Assembly (NCBI GenBank): GCA_018064885.1 | Contig: JAGHUI010000010.1 | Coordinates: 28,953-92,952, forward strand | Length of the DNA stretch: 64,000 nucleotides | Direction: 5' to 3' | Source: Candidatus Minthosoma equi | GTDB taxonomy: Bacteria; Bacteroidota; Bacteroidia; Bacteroidales; Bacteroidaceae | In this document: positions 1 to 8,037 of the stretch, piece by piece | Layout of the letters: each line of letters starts with the position of its first letter | Numbering within the stretch: the first letter of the stretch is position 1 | Program-made: the position numbers and the translations under genes | The notes under the pieces: generated by a model | What the model was told of the DNA's origin: nothing | Seen by the model: the letters and a program-made list of their open reading frames with translations, nothing else | Database searches by the model: none

Positions 1-210
1 AGCGCACCAACAGCTTCGCAGAGCGCCCCTTCAAATCCATCAAGGAACGGCATTAGCGCAGGCAGCACAGTCCTTCACGACCGATTTGGCAGAGGCACAG
101 TATTGAAGGTGGAAGGTCAAGGAGACAACACCAAAGCAAGAATCAAGTTTGACAACTCTGGCGAAAAGATTCTGCTGCTCAAATTCGCAAAACTTAGACT
201 CATCAACTAA
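1..210 (+). CDS. UvrD/PcrA-type DNA helicase, C-terminal fragment
   Basis: This is the last 69 codons of a gene that begins before the window. The reading frame is open from base 1 to the TAA at 208-210. The final ~45 residues carry the conserved C-terminal tail of PcrA/UvrD helicases: a VLHDRFGRGTV-like segment, then a beta strand ending in an FDNSGEK-like turn and the closing KFAKLRLIN. In PcrA this small Tudor-like domain binds RNA polymerase, which is established knowledge of the family. The Ser/Pro/Ala-rich stretch before it is the usual flexible linker. The ATPase motifs lie outside the window, so the helicase call rests on the tail alone. Confidence 0.72.
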   Translation, partial: SAPTASQSAPSNPSRNGISAGSTVLHDRFGRGTVLKVEGQGDNTKARIKFDNSGEKILLLKFAKLRLIN

Positions 211-276
211 TTTATGTGAAAAATGCATCATCAATGGGTCCCTTGATTATGCGACAAAATACAAAATAGAAATTAA

Positions 277-1452
277 ATGACACTACTTGAAGAAAAAATA
301 CAAGCGATTCCCTCCCCATGCTACGTCATGGAAGAGGCTCTGCTGAGACGAAACCTCACTCTGATCAGCAACGTGGCAAAGCAAGCTGATATGGAGGTAA
401 TATTAGCATTCAAGGCATTTGCGCTTTGGAAATCATTTCCAATCTTCAGGGAATACATAACTCACACAACAGCATCCTCGCTCTACGAAGCAAAGCTCGC
501 TCTACATGAGTTTGGCAGCAAGGCGCATACTTATTCTCCAGCATACACAGAAGAGGAAATAGACGAGATTGCAGCCTGCTCAAGCCATCTTACGTTCAAC
601 TCCCTCTCACAGTACGAACGCTTCGCAAAGACTGTCCTGAGCAAGGAAAATCACCCCTTTCTCGGCTTGCGTGTTAATCCAGAATATAGTGAAATTGAAA
701 CCGAGCTGTATAATCCATGTGCTCCAGGATCACGCTTTGGAATCCTATCGTCAGCACTCCCCGACTCTCTGCCTGAAGGTATTGAAGGCTTCCACATTCA
801 TTGCCATTGCGAAAGCGGCAGCGACACCTTCGAACGAACTTTGAAGCACATAGAGGAGAAGTTCAGCAAATGGTTTCCACAATTGAAATGGATAAACTTC
901 GGAGGAGGACATCTCATGACTCGCAAGGACTACGATGTGGAGCTTCTCATAAAGACCATAAATGCTTTCCACAGCCGCTATCCTTGGCTCAAAGTTATCA
1001 TGGAGCCTGGCAGCGCCTTTGCTTGGCAGACGGGACCATTGGTGGCAAAGATTGTTGACATTGTGGAGAACAAAGGAATCAAGACAGCGATTCTGAATGT
1101 AAGCTTCACTTGCCACATGCCAGATTGCTTAGAAATGCCTTACAAGCCAGCCATTCGCTATGCAGAGACGCTTGAAAACGAAGATAATGAAACAGCACGA
1201 AGCGAGGCAAATGCATACCGTCTTGGCGGCAACAGCTGCCTCAGCGGAGATTTCATGGGACTCTGGAAGTTTGATCATGAATTAAGCATCGGTGAAACGC
1301 TTATCCTTGAAGACATGATTCACTACACCACCGTTAAGACAAATATGTTCAACGGTATCTCGCATCCATCAATCGGAATGCTCCACGAAGATGGAACCTT
1401 TGAATTGTTCCGGAAATATACTTACGAAGATTATAGAGACAGGATGTGCTGA
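277..1452 (+). CDS. nspC: Carboxynorspermidine decarboxylase
   Basis: A 391-residue PLP enzyme of the fold III alanine racemase/ornithine decarboxylase group. It decarboxylates carboxynorspermidine or carboxyspermidine in the alternative spermidine pathway used by gut Bacteroidales, and it acts in the cytoplasm. The PLP lysine is Lys46 in LAFKAFA. HCHCESG, the glycine loop FGGGHLMT and the phosphate-binding EPGSAFAW follow in order. The late GGNSCLSGD carries the Cys-x-x-x-Asp that contributes to the active site from the other subunit. Length matches the family. The partner dehydrogenase is not in the window. The ATG lies 66 bp after the helicase stop, and a terminator hairpin overlaps the last codons. 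Confidence 0.92.
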   Translation: MTLLEEKIQAIPSPCYVMEEALLRRNLTLISNVAKQADMEVILAFKAFALWKSFPIFREYITHTTASSLYEAKLALHEFGSKAHTYSPAYTEEEIDEIAACSSHLTFNSLSQYERFAKTVLSKENHPFLGLRVNPEYSEIETELYNPCAPGSRFGILSSALPDSLPEGIEGFHIHCHCESGSDTFERTLKHIEEKFSKWFPQLKWINFGGGHLMTRKDYDVELLIKTINAFHSRYPWLKVIMEPGSAFAWQTGPLVAKIVDIVENKGIKTAILNVSFTCHMPDCLEMPYKPAIRYAETLENEDNETARSEANAYRLGGNSCLSGDFMGLWKFDHELSIGETLILEDMIHYTTVKTNMFNGISHPSIGMLHEDGTFELFRKYTYEDYRDRMC

Positions 1453-1467
1453 GCATCCTGTTTTTTT
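1439..1467 (+). terminator. Rho-independent terminator of nspC
   Basis: ACAGGATG pairs with CATCCTGT around a short loop and is followed directly by seven T. The left arm lies within the final codons of nspC. Confidence 0.8.
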
Positions 1468-1573
1468 GAAGTTAACAGTTTTGTTCACTAAGGATAAATA
1501 TAAAAAAATTGTATCGATAATCTCACGACCACCGATACATGAATACTATGAAAAAACGAATGTCTAAATGAAG

Positions 1574-1646
1574 AGCGGAAAACGAGACTCGAACTCGCGA
1601 CCCCAACCTTGGCAAGGTTGTGCTCTACCAACTGAGCTATTTCCGC
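1574..1646 (-). tRNA. tRNA-Gly (GCC)
   Basis: The minus strand folds into a 73-nt cloverleaf: acceptor GCGGAAA/TTTCCGC, D arm GCTC, anticodon stem CAACC/GGTTG around loop TTGCCAA (anticodon GCC), and a T arm with the TTCGAGT loop. The discriminator is T. The CCA end is not encoded. This is the last of five tRNAs in a minus-strand cluster, and its sequence is identical to the copies at 1727 and 2054. Confidence 0.95.
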
Positions 1647-1726
1647 ACAACTGAGATTCCTATTTTCACAAACGGGAATCTCAAAAATCCCTTAATTTAT
1701 TATGAACCATTATTTTTATATAATTG

Positions 1727-1799
1727 AGCGGAAAACGAGACTCGAACTCGCGACCCCAACCTTGGCAAGGTTGTGCTCTACCAACTGAGCTATTTCCGC
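1727..1799 (-). tRNA. tRNA-Gly (GCC), second copy
   Basis: A 73-nt cloverleaf identical to the copy at 1574-1646, with anticodon loop TTGCCAA. It is separated from that copy by 80 bases of AT-rich spacer. Confidence 0.95.
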
Positions 1800-1855
1800 A
1801 GAAAATTTCTTGTCAAACACTCACACCTGAGCATTCTGTTTCTTTCGAACTTTAG

Positions 1856-1937
1856 TGAAGAGGAGGAGACTCGAACTCCCACGGGCTGAGCCCACTACCC
1901 CCTCAAAGTAGCGCGTCTACCATTCCGCCACCTCTCC
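1856..1937 (-). tRNA. tRNA-Leu (GAG)
   Basis: An 82-nt class II tRNA on the minus strand. The acceptor is GGAGAGG/CCTCTTC with one G-T pair, and the D arm contains GGTAGACGCG. The anticodon stem CTACT/GGTAG encloses TTGAGGG (anticodon GAG). A long variable arm precedes a T arm with loop TTCGAGT. The discriminator is A, as expected for Leu. Confidence 0.93.
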
Positions 1938-1949
1938 ATTGTTCTTATG

Positions 1950-2030
1950 TGCCCACGACAAGACTCGAACTTGCACGTCTTTCAACACTCGCACCTGAAA
2001 CGAGCGCGTCTACCATTCCGCCACATGGGC
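1950..2030 (-). tRNA. tRNA-Leu (CAG)
   Basis: An 81-nt class II tRNA on the minus strand. The acceptor GCCCATG pairs with CGTGGGC. The anticodon stem CTCGT/GCGAG encloses TTCAGGT (anticodon CAG). A long variable arm and a TTCGAGT T loop follow. The discriminator is A. Confidence 0.93.
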
Positions 2031-2053
2031 CTTGCCTGGAACTTCCTCTTTGG

Positions 2054-2126
2054 AGCGGAAAACGAGACTCGAACTCGCGACCCCAACCTTGGCAAGGTTG
2101 TGCTCTACCAACTGAGCTATTTCCGC
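2054..2126 (-). tRNA. tRNA-Gly (GCC), promoter-proximal copy
   Basis: A 73-nt cloverleaf identical to the two other Gly-GCC copies. It is first in the transcript, 64 bases downstream of the cluster promoter. Confidence 0.95.
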
Positions 2127-2189
2127 ATTCCTATATTGCTTTGCATCTGGGATTTTCACTGGGGATGTGTCATTTCCCGTTTGCGAGTG

Positions 2190-2220
2190 CAAAGGTACTA
2201 CATTTTATTGAACTGACAAA
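2190..2220 (-). promoter_or_regulatory. Promoter of the five-tRNA cluster
   Basis: On the minus strand, TTTG (2217-2220) and TACCTTTG (2190-2197) are separated by 19 bp. This matches the Bacteroidetes -33/-7 consensus and is correctly placed before the first tRNA. Confidence 0.8.
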
Positions 2221-2331
2221 ACATTTCATAAAAAATTTTACCAAAAAATGCACTTTTTTTTATTCTCAAATTCCACACATATATAATATATAGAAAAAGT
2301 CTAATTTATGCGTAGAATCGGTCTGCAAAGC

Positions 2332-2829
2332 CTATCGGATTCTGTCCAAAGAACGAACTAAAGCTTCATCTTTTCTGATTCCCTGAATGGCGAGACAATT
2401 CAAGATAATGTTAATTACAGGAAAAGCTGCCATGAACTTCATGTGGAAAACAGGAAGCAGCTGACTGCCCTCTTCCACGAGCGATTCGAGGTTCCAGTGG
2501 TAGTAGAGCGCAAACATAATGTATGTTGCCACATAGCCTACCAAGAGGATTGTGCTGAGAATTGTGAGTCGGAGCTGGCGCATGCGCTTTCTGAAGAGCA
2601 TGATGCTTACAACAGACAAGAACACGACCACAATGAGCAGAATGCCTAAGCACCATGGTCCGCTGGTTGCATCAAGCGCTTTGAAAGCTCCGTCAGCAGA
2701 GAAAGTGAAGTTTGAGAAGCCAGCCACTACAGCGTCGCCCACAGTCCATTCTCCGATTCTTGTGACGAGGCAAACAAACGATAATATTGCCACCAGTCCC
2801 AAGTAAACAGTTTGAATTCTCTGAATCAT
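2332..2829 (-). CDS. DUF4293 family integral membrane protein
   Basis: A 165-residue protein with four predicted membrane helices: residues ~4-24, then three around residues 58-78, 88-110 and 128-150. Only short loops are present and there is no catalytic motif. It matches the Bacteroidota DUF4293 family, which commonly lies directly downstream of the omega subunit gene as it does here (28 bp after rpoZ). Function is unknown; a small inner-membrane protein is all the sequence supports. The ATG follows the rpoZ stop closely, suggesting cotranscription with bamD and rpoZ. The C-terminal tail is charged and probably cytoplasmic. Confidence 0.8.
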   Translation of the reverse strand: MIQRIQTVYLGLVAILSFVCLVTRIGEWTVGDAVVAGFSNFTFSADGAFKALDATSGPWCLGILLIVVVFLSVVSIMLFRKRMRQLRLTILSTILLVGYVATYIMFALYYHWNLESLVEEGSQLLPVFHMKFMAAFPVINIILNCLAIQGIRKDEALVRSLDRIR

Positions 2830-2857
2830 ATTTATTCCTGTTGCTTCAAAAGGTGAA

Positions 2858-3193
2858 TTAGAGCTTTCTTTCAGACTCCTTAGAAGGATTGCGATAGTAC
2901 ACCTTGTCCTCTACGAACTCCTGAGTAGCGATGAGAGTTGGCTTTGGAAGGCGCTCGTAGTAGCGTGAAATCTGAATCTGCTCATCATTCTCGAACACTT
3001 CTTCGAGTGAGTCGTTGTTAGAGCCAAACTCAACAAGTTTCTTACTAAGTTCCTCCTTCATCTCAACAGCGATCTGGTTAGAGCGCTTAGCAATGATTGC
3101 CACACTTTCGTACACGTTGTTTGTGTCGCGGCACAAATCCATCAAGTTACGAGTTACAGTTGTTGAAGGTGCATTTGTTTTCTTAAAATCCAT
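2858..3193 (-). CDS. rpoZ: DNA-directed RNA polymerase omega subunit (Bacteroidetes type)
   Basis: A 111-residue protein that fits the Bacteroidetes omega/Rpb6 family. The N-terminal half has the RNLMDLCRDTNNVYESVAIIAKRSNQIA helix region, read in parts as RNLMDL and SVAIIAKRSNQIA, corresponding to the omega core that clamps the beta' C-terminus. The C-terminal half is acidic and then ends in a short basic tail, as in relatives. Its neighbours support the call: bamD is 37 bp upstream and DUF4293 28 bp downstream. The name is based on family resemblance and gene order, since omega is poorly conserved. Confidence 0.82.
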   Translation of the reverse strand: MDFKKTNAPSTTVTRNLMDLCRDTNNVYESVAIIAKRSNQIAVEMKEELSKKLVEFGSNNDSLEEVFENDEQIQISRYYERLPKPTLIATQEFVEDKVYYRNPSKESERKL

Positions 3194-3230
3194 AATTATT
3201 TGAAAATTATATTTTGTTATTCTTTTCTAA

Positions 3231-4073
3231 TTAGTTTTCAGTTTTCTCAGCCTTAACCTTGCTGTTTGCGCGCTTGAATATCTGGTCAGCCTCCTTCATG
3301 TGCTTGCTGTCAGGGAACTCATTCTTGAAGCCGTGATATTCATCAATCGTCTGGCGGTAGCGCTCGTCAGCCTTTTCCACCACACTTCGCTCAGCGAGCT
3401 CGTATCGGCTGCGAAGGATAAGCATATACAATTCCTCTCGCAAGTTAGTGTAAGGATAAGCGCGGAGAGCGTTCTCAGCTGTGATGATGCACGATTCGTA
3501 GTTGCTCACAGAGTTCATGCCATAGCTGTTTCCGATGTAGCTTCCGAGGTTGAAGTACAGCTTGGCATTGTCATACTCCTTCTGCACCAAGCGGTTCTGG
3601 AGCTCATAGATCATGTCGTTCACCTCCTCGCGCTTTTCAGAATAAGGGTAAAAGTCGAGGAAATCCTGCAGCTGGTTGATAGCCGTGTATGTAGGCGACT
3701 GATCCAGACGAGGGTCAGGGCTCTCCTTGTAAGAGGCGCGTCCGCTGTAGTATCGGGCAAGCTCAGTGTAATCTCCCTTAGGATAGCTTTTAGCATATCT
3801 GTCAAGGTACATTGCAGCCGACTCGAAGTCGTTCAGGTTGTAGTAGCACATACCTACCATGAACAAGCACTCCTCGCCGCGGTCTGTGCCCTTCAGCGGC
3901 ACAACCATCTCCTCAAGAAGCTGGTAAGCCCTCACGTAATGTCCAGAGATGTAATATTCCTTAGCTGCCTCATACCTGAAATCCGTATCGGTAGATTTCA
4001 GAACTTTGTTGTAAGAGTTGCATGAACTCATCAAAACCAAAGCAGCGGCAAATATAAAAAGATTCTTCTTCAT
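3231..4073 (-). CDS. bamD: Outer membrane assembly lipoprotein BamD
   Basis: A 280-residue lipoprotein. The signal peptide ends in the lipobox MSSC with Cys18. The mature part consists of TPR-like helical repeats starting at about residue 30 (EAAKEYYISGHYVRAYQLLEE is the first), with the typical DRGEECLF, MCYYNLNDFESAAMYL and FLDFYPYS segments. BamD docks with the BamA barrel to fold outer-membrane proteins. Length fits the family (about 250-290). It is the first gene of a minus-strand operon with rpoZ and DUF4293 and has a clear promoter 23-30 bases upstream. Confidence 0.88.
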   Translation of the reverse strand: MKKNLFIFAAALVLMSSCNSYNKVLKSTDTDFRYEAAKEYYISGHYVRAYQLLEEMVVPLKGTDRGEECLFMVGMCYYNLNDFESAAMYLDRYAKSYPKGDYTELARYYSGRASYKESPDPRLDQSPTYTAINQLQDFLDFYPYSEKREEVNDMIYELQNRLVQKEYDNAKLYFNLGSYIGNSYGMNSVSNYESCIITAENALRAYPYTNLREELYMLILRSRYELAERSVVEKADERYRQTIDEYHGFKNEFPDSKHMKEADQIFKRANSKVKAEKTEN

Positions 4074-4095
4074 TAATTTTAATTAATTGCAAATG

Positions 4096-4103
4096 CAAAG
4101 TTA
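4096..4103 (-). promoter_or_regulatory. -7 element of the bamD operon promoter
   Basis: The minus strand reads TAACTTTG, followed by CAT, 23 bases before the bamD ATG. This fits the Bacteroidetes TAnnTTTG consensus. The -33 element is not clear. Confidence 0.6.
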
Positions 4104-4199
4104 CGCATTTTTTGCCAAGATTGAACTACGAAAAACAAAGTTTTATGATTTATTGGCAAAAAACACACATATTTAATGACATATTACAAATCAAAGTCG

Positions 4200-4207
4200 T
4201 AATTTTG
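4200..4207 (+). promoter_or_regulatory. -7 element upstream of uvrB
   Basis: TAATTTTG lies 29 bases before the TTG start of uvrB. It leaves only a short leader and therefore supports the TTG start over any start further upstream. Confidence 0.5.
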
Positions 4208-4235
4208 TGCTTTAAAATATCAAAACTCACAAGAA

Positions 4236-6269
4236 TTGGAATTTCAATTAACATCAAAATTCAAGCCAACAGGCGACCAGCCGCAAGCCATAGAGCAGCT
4301 TACACAAGGAGTGAAAGATGGCGTAGAAGCTCAAGTCTTGCTTGGCGTTACAGGCTCGGGAAAAACCTTCACGATGGCGAATGTCATTCAGAATGTGGGC
4401 AAGCCTACGCTCATTTTCAGCCACAACAAGACACTTGCCCATCAGCTTTACTGCGAAATGAAGGCATTTTTCCCCAACAATGCCGTGGAATACTACGTCA
4501 GCTACTACGACTATTACCAGCCAGAAGCATACATTCCATCCACTGACACATACATAGAGAAAGACCTTGCCATCAATCCAGACCTTGATCGCAGCCGCCT
4601 TGCAGCCGTCTCTGCCCTGCTCTCTGGCCGCAGCGACGTAATCATCGTGTCGTCCGTATCGTGCATCTATGGCATGGGAGCGCCGACAAGCTTCGAGCAG
4701 AACATTCTCAGTCTTGAAGTAGGTCAGGAATTCAGCCAGGAAAGACTCCGCAGAAAGCTTGTGGAAATGCTATACATCAACAACGACCTCGCATCGGCAG
4801 AAGAACTGGAAAGAGGCAATTTCCGCGTCAAGGGAGAGGTGGTTGACATACATCTTGCCTACGACGAGAAAGTGCTCCGCATCAGCTATTTTGACGACGA
4901 GATTGAAGACATCCAAGAGCTCGATCCGAACACGCTCTGCCCTATCGCCCCATACGAAGAATACAAGGTCTATCCTGCCAATCTGTTTGTTACATCAAAG
5001 GAACAAACAGACATGGCAATCAAGATGATTGAGAATGATTTACAAGAACGTATTTCGTACTTTGAAGAGCGTGGAGAATCCGACAAAGCCAAGCAGATTG
5101 AGCTTCGAGTAACCAACGATCTTGAGATGATTCGCGAGCTTGGGCATTGCTCCGGAATCGAGAATTACAGCCGCTATTTTGAGGGCAGAGCAGCAGGCGA
5201 GAGACCTTACTGCTTGCTCGATTTCTTTCCCGACGACTACTTGCTTATCATCGACGAGAGCCACCAGTCAATACCTCAGCTGAAAGCCATGTGGGGAGGC
5301 GACAGAAAACGCAAGGAAAACCTTGTCAACTACGCCTTCCGATTGCCAGCAGCACTCGACAACCGCCCTTTGCAATTGGACGAATTTGAGTCGCTCACGC
5401 CGCAGACTATCTACGTCAGCGCCACACCTGCTGACTACGAGCTGGAGCGCGCAGAAGGTGTTATTGTGGAACAGCTCATTCGCCCTACAGGACTCCTTGA
5501 CCCTCCTATTGAAGTGCGTCGCAAGCAAAACTTCATGGACGACCTGATGGAGGAAATACACCAAAGAATAGAGAAAGACGAGCGAACCCTTGTGATTACA
5601 TCCACAAAAAGGCAAGCAGAAGAGGTTTCCGACTTCTTCAATCAGGTTGGAATAAAGGCAAACTACATCCATTCCGACATTGACACGTTCGACCGAGTGG
5701 ATATCATAAATAATTTCCGCGCAGGCACATACGACGTGCTCATAGGAATCAATCTGCTCCGAGAAGGACTGGACATTCCAGAGGTCTCGCTCGTAGCAAT
5801 TCTCGATGCTGATTACCAAGGATTCCTTCGCAATCACCGCTCCCTCGTGCAGATCATCGGACGAGCAGCGCGTAACGTAAATGGACTCGCCATCATGTAT
5901 GCTGATACTATAACTGAGACTATGCAACTCACTATAGACGAGACGGAAAGGCGCAGAACAAAACAGATGACTTACAACGAAGAACATGGCATTACTCCGA
6001 CACAAATCAAGAAAGCGCAGGTTGCCATCAGCGAGCATAAGAAGATTGACTACAAGGGTTCTGCATACATAGAAGAGAACGCATCGCTTGCAGCCGAAGA
6101 GCAGTCAGACAGCATCTACAACTCAATGACGCAAGAGGAAATCGCTCACGCTATCGAGCACAACAGAAAGCTCATGAAGGAGGCTGCCAAGAAGATGGAA
6201 TTCCTCGAAGCAGAAAGCTACAGACAGGAAATCCTTCGTTTGGAGAAATTGAAAGGTAACTTATTATAA
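4236..6269 (+). CDS. uvrB: Excinuclease ABC subunit B
   Basis: A 677-residue DNA-repair helicase that loads onto damage with UvrA and then recruits UvrC. Walker A is GVTGSGKT (37-44). The damage-verifying beta hairpin is YYVSYYDYYQPEAYIP (about 86-101). DESHQS is the DEAD-like box, and the helicase motifs end in QIIGRAARN. A C-terminal UVR motif (about 635-672) binds UvrC. Full length for the family. The start is TTG: no ATG in frame precedes the conserved opening FQLTSKFKPTGDQPQAI, and a promoter sits just upstream. It is a single gene, followed by a 472-bp gap that holds two large hairpins. Confidence 0.97.
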   Translation: MEFQLTSKFKPTGDQPQAIEQLTQGVKDGVEAQVLLGVTGSGKTFTMANVIQNVGKPTLIFSHNKTLAHQLYCEMKAFFPNNAVEYYVSYYDYYQPEAYIPSTDTYIEKDLAINPDLDRSRLAAVSALLSGRSDVIIVSSVSCIYGMGAPTSFEQNILSLEVGQEFSQERLRRKLVEMLYINNDLASAEELERGNFRVKGEVVDIHLAYDEKVLRISYFDDEIEDIQELDPNTLCPIAPYEEYKVYPANLFVTSKEQTDMAIKMIENDLQERISYFEERGESDKAKQIELRVTNDLEMIRELGHCSGIENYSRYFEGRAAGERPYCLLDFFPDDYLLIIDESHQSIPQLKAMWGGDRKRKENLVNYAFRLPAALDNRPLQLDEFESLTPQTIYVSATPADYELERAEGVIVEQLIRPTGLLDPPIEVRRKQNFMDDLMEEIHQRIEKDERTLVITSTKRQAEEVSDFFNQVGIKANYIHSDIDTFDRVDIINNFRAGTYDVLIGINLLREGLDIPEVSLVAILDADYQGFLRNHRSLVQIIGRAARNVNGLAIMYADTITETMQLTIDETERRRTKQMTYNEEHGITPTQIKKAQVAISEHKKIDYKGSAYIEENASLAAEEQSDSIYNSMTQEEIAHAIEHNRKLMKEAAKKMEFLEAESYRQEILRLEKLKGNLL

Positions 6270-6318
6270 TATTTATATTATTATAAAATTATTGAACATT
6301 ATTGAACAAGCACAGCTC

Positions 6319-6392
6319 AGAGATAAGATGTATTGTATTATTGTCTTATTCGCATATATAGGAGTGCGATAAGACAATAATACAAAATCTCT
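6319..6392. repeat. Covarying hairpin element, copy A
   Basis: A 74-nt stem-loop. The outer stem is AGAGAT/ATCTCT. The inner arms TTGTATTATTGTCTTAT and CGCA pair with TGCG and ATAAGACAATAATACAA, leaving one bulged T on the left arm and the loop TATATAGGAG. It aligns without gaps to copy B at 6422-6495. It lies in the uvrB-ruvC gap and contains no open frame of note. Confidence 0.8.
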
Positions 6393-6421
6393 ATTAGTTT
6401 TGGATAATTACAATGTTCTCC

Positions 6422-6495
6422 CGAGATGGGATTGACTGACTAATTGACTAATTTGCATATATAGGGATGCAATTAGTCAATTAGTCATAATCTCG
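6422..6495. repeat. Covarying hairpin element, copy B
   Basis: A 74-nt stem-loop. The outer stem is CGAGAT/ATCTCG. The arms TGACTAATTGACTAAT and TGCA pair with TGCA and ATTAGTCAATTAGTCA, with the same bulged T as copy A and the loop TATATAGGGA. Differences from copy A in the arms come as compensating pairs. Confidence 0.8.
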
Positions 6496-6588
6496 CAACA
6501 TTTTCTTGATAATAGCAACATTGATTTCTGGCATTATTCCAACATGCCTTTTACAACATCCTCGAAAAGCTCAACACGATTACGAGCA

Positions 6589-6604
6589 AAAGCTCGCGAG
6601 CTTT
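6589..6604. repeat. 16-bp perfect palindrome in the uvrB-ruvC gap
   Basis: AAAGCTCGCGAGCTTT is a perfect palindrome. It sits in a stretch (about 6566-6618) with three further copies of the hexamer AAGCTC or its complement. The rest of the gap up to the ruvC promoter shows nothing further. Confidence 0.5.
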
Positions 6605-6661
6605 ACGAGGGAAAGCTCAGAATGATATCGAGCATTTAATTTGTGCTAATTGCTAATTTTT

Positions 6662-6704
6662 TACACAACTTTGTTGTGTATGTCAATAATTATTCGTAAA
6701 TTTG
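6662..6704 (+). promoter_or_regulatory. ruvC promoter with overlapping palindrome
   Basis: The -7 element is TAAATTTG (6697-6704). A TTG 20 bases upstream serves as the likely -33. The -33 lies inside the palindrome TACACAAC-TTT-GTTGTGTA (6662-6680), which is placed where a repressor could block polymerase. Confidence 0.6.
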
Positions 6705-6741
6705 CATAGAAAATCAAAATTAAACAAGATAGAAGAGAAAA

Positions 6742-7320
6742 ATGGCAAGGACAACGGCTCCGCAAGTGGAGAAAATCATAATCGGCATTGACCCGGGAAC
6801 AAACGTCATGGGCTACGGCGTGCTTAAAGTATTGGGGAACAAAGCAGAAATGTTAGCTATGGGCGTTATTGTGCTGAGAAAATATGAGAGTCACTACCTG
6901 CGATTGGGCAAGATCTTCGAGAGGGTGACAAGCCTTATCGAATCCTACAAGCCTGACGAGATGGCAATCGAGGCGCCATTCTTCGGCAAGAACGTGCAGT
7001 CAATGCTCAAGCTCGGACGCGCACAGGGAGTGGCAATCACGGCTGCCATCATGAGAGACATTCCCATTGCGGAGTACGAGCCGAGGAAGATCAAGATGGC
7101 AATCACGGGCAACGGAGCGGCAGCAAAGGAACAGGTTGCTGGAATGTTGCAGAAGATGCTGAAAATATCTAAGGAGGACATGGATGTGCAGATGGATGCG
7201 ACGGACGCTTTGGGGGCAGCGTACTGTCATTTCATCCAGATGGGAAAGCCAGAAGTGGAGCACAAATTCAGTTCGTGGAAAGATTTTGCGCAGAAAAACG
7301 CAGACAAGATTCACAAATAG
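6742..7320 (+). CDS. ruvC: Holliday junction resolvase RuvC
   Basis: A 192-residue RNase H-fold endonuclease that resolves four-way junctions with RuvAB. The acidic active site is present: Asp17 in GIDPGT, Glu77 in AIEAPF, and Asp152/Asp155 in MDATDALG. The DNA-contacting [17 protein letters not shown] segment and the K/R-rich [14 protein letters not shown] segment are conserved. Length is normal with a short charged C-terminal tail. ruvA and ruvB are not adjacent. The start ATG is 37 bases after a good -7 element. Confidence 0.96.
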   Translation: MARTTAPQVEKIIIGIDPGTNVMGYGVLKVLGNKAEMLAMGVIVLRKYESHYLRLGKIFERVTSLIESYKPDEMAIEAPFFGKNVQSMLKLGRAQGVAITAAIMRDIPIAEYEPRKIKMAITGNGAAAKEQVAGMLQKMLKISKEDMDVQMDATDALGAAYCHFIQMGKPEVEHKFSSWKDFAQKNADKIHK

Positions 7321-7354
7321 CAGAACTTTTCTTCTTTGTTAACCAACTTTTCAC

Positions 7355-7362
7355 TATCTTTG
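7355..7362 (+). promoter_or_regulatory. -7 element before the DUF4199 gene
   Basis: TATCTTTG followed by CA, with TTTG 16 bases upstream (shorter spacing than usual). It would start the long plus-strand gene run that begins at 7448. Confidence 0.55.
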
Positions 7363-7447
7363 CACAGCTTTTCGCGCACATAGCACACATGCATATAAGC
7401 GTGCGGAAATGCAAATCGAATAAAAAAAGAAAATTGCAAAGATACTT

Positions 7448-8020
7448 ATGACGTCAAATAATCTGTACAGAGCATATTCTATGGAATACGGCACGTTCGT
7501 GGGCATATCGTGGGCTATGATATTCCTGAGCTACGTTTACGGAGTGCGCACATCCAATCCGCTGCTGTTCTTGCTTTGCTTTGCGATGCTGGGCTTAGGC
7601 TTCATACTTCCACTGCTTTTCGGCTTCAGAATAAACTGGAAATATGCTCGCGTAAACGACAAACTCAGCTACATACAAGGGCTATTCTTCGCTTTCAACA
7701 TGTTTGTTTTCGCTTGCCTGCTGAACGGACTTACAACCTACGCGTATTTCGAATTCTTCGACGAGGGAATGCTGACCTCTGGAATCCTGAAAATGTTTGA
7801 AGAAGCGAACATGATGGAAACCTACACTCAGATTGGCATGGGCGATTCGTACAAGGAGATGATGGCTCTGCTGAACGAGGCTGACAGCCTTTCTTCCCTT
7901 GAAAAGGCACTCATCATTTTCAACAATAATTTCTTCTACGGCTGCATTATGTCTTTCATCGTGGCATTGCTTGCTGCCCACAAGAGGAGAAACGTAAACC
8001 CTGACTCAACAAATAGATAA
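7448..8020 (+). CDS. DUF4199 family membrane protein
   Basis: A 190-residue inner-membrane protein with four hydrophobic segments: about 17-35, 37-57, 75-97 and 160-182. Between the third and fourth lies a soluble loop with conserved FFDEGMLTSGILKMFEE and MEALL-like segments, typical of DUF4199. No catalytic motif is seen and function is unknown. The gene is 17 bp upstream of a polyprenol-type glycosyltransferase, and this DUF4199-GT2 pairing recurs in Bacteroidales, which hints at a role in the same envelope process (inference). Confidence 0.8.
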   Translation: MTSNNLYRAYSMEYGTFVGISWAMIFLSYVYGVRTSNPLLFLLCFAMLGLGFILPLLFGFRINWKYARVNDKLSYIQGLFFAFNMFVFACLLNGLTTYAYFEFFDEGMLTSGILKMFEEANMMETYTQIGMGDSYKEMMALLNEADSLSSLEKALIIFNNNFFYGCIMSFIVALLAAHKRRNVNPDSTNR

Positions 8021-8037
8021 TAAAAACAAAACAATAT

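Noticed and set aside
1947..2293. Open frames of 89 and 114 codons on the plus strand
   Set aside because: They run antisense across tRNA-Leu and tRNA-Gly genes and encode tRNA-derived sequence.
3300..4025. 241-codon plus-strand frame opposite bamD
   Set aside because: Antisense shadow of bamD with no start context or domain.
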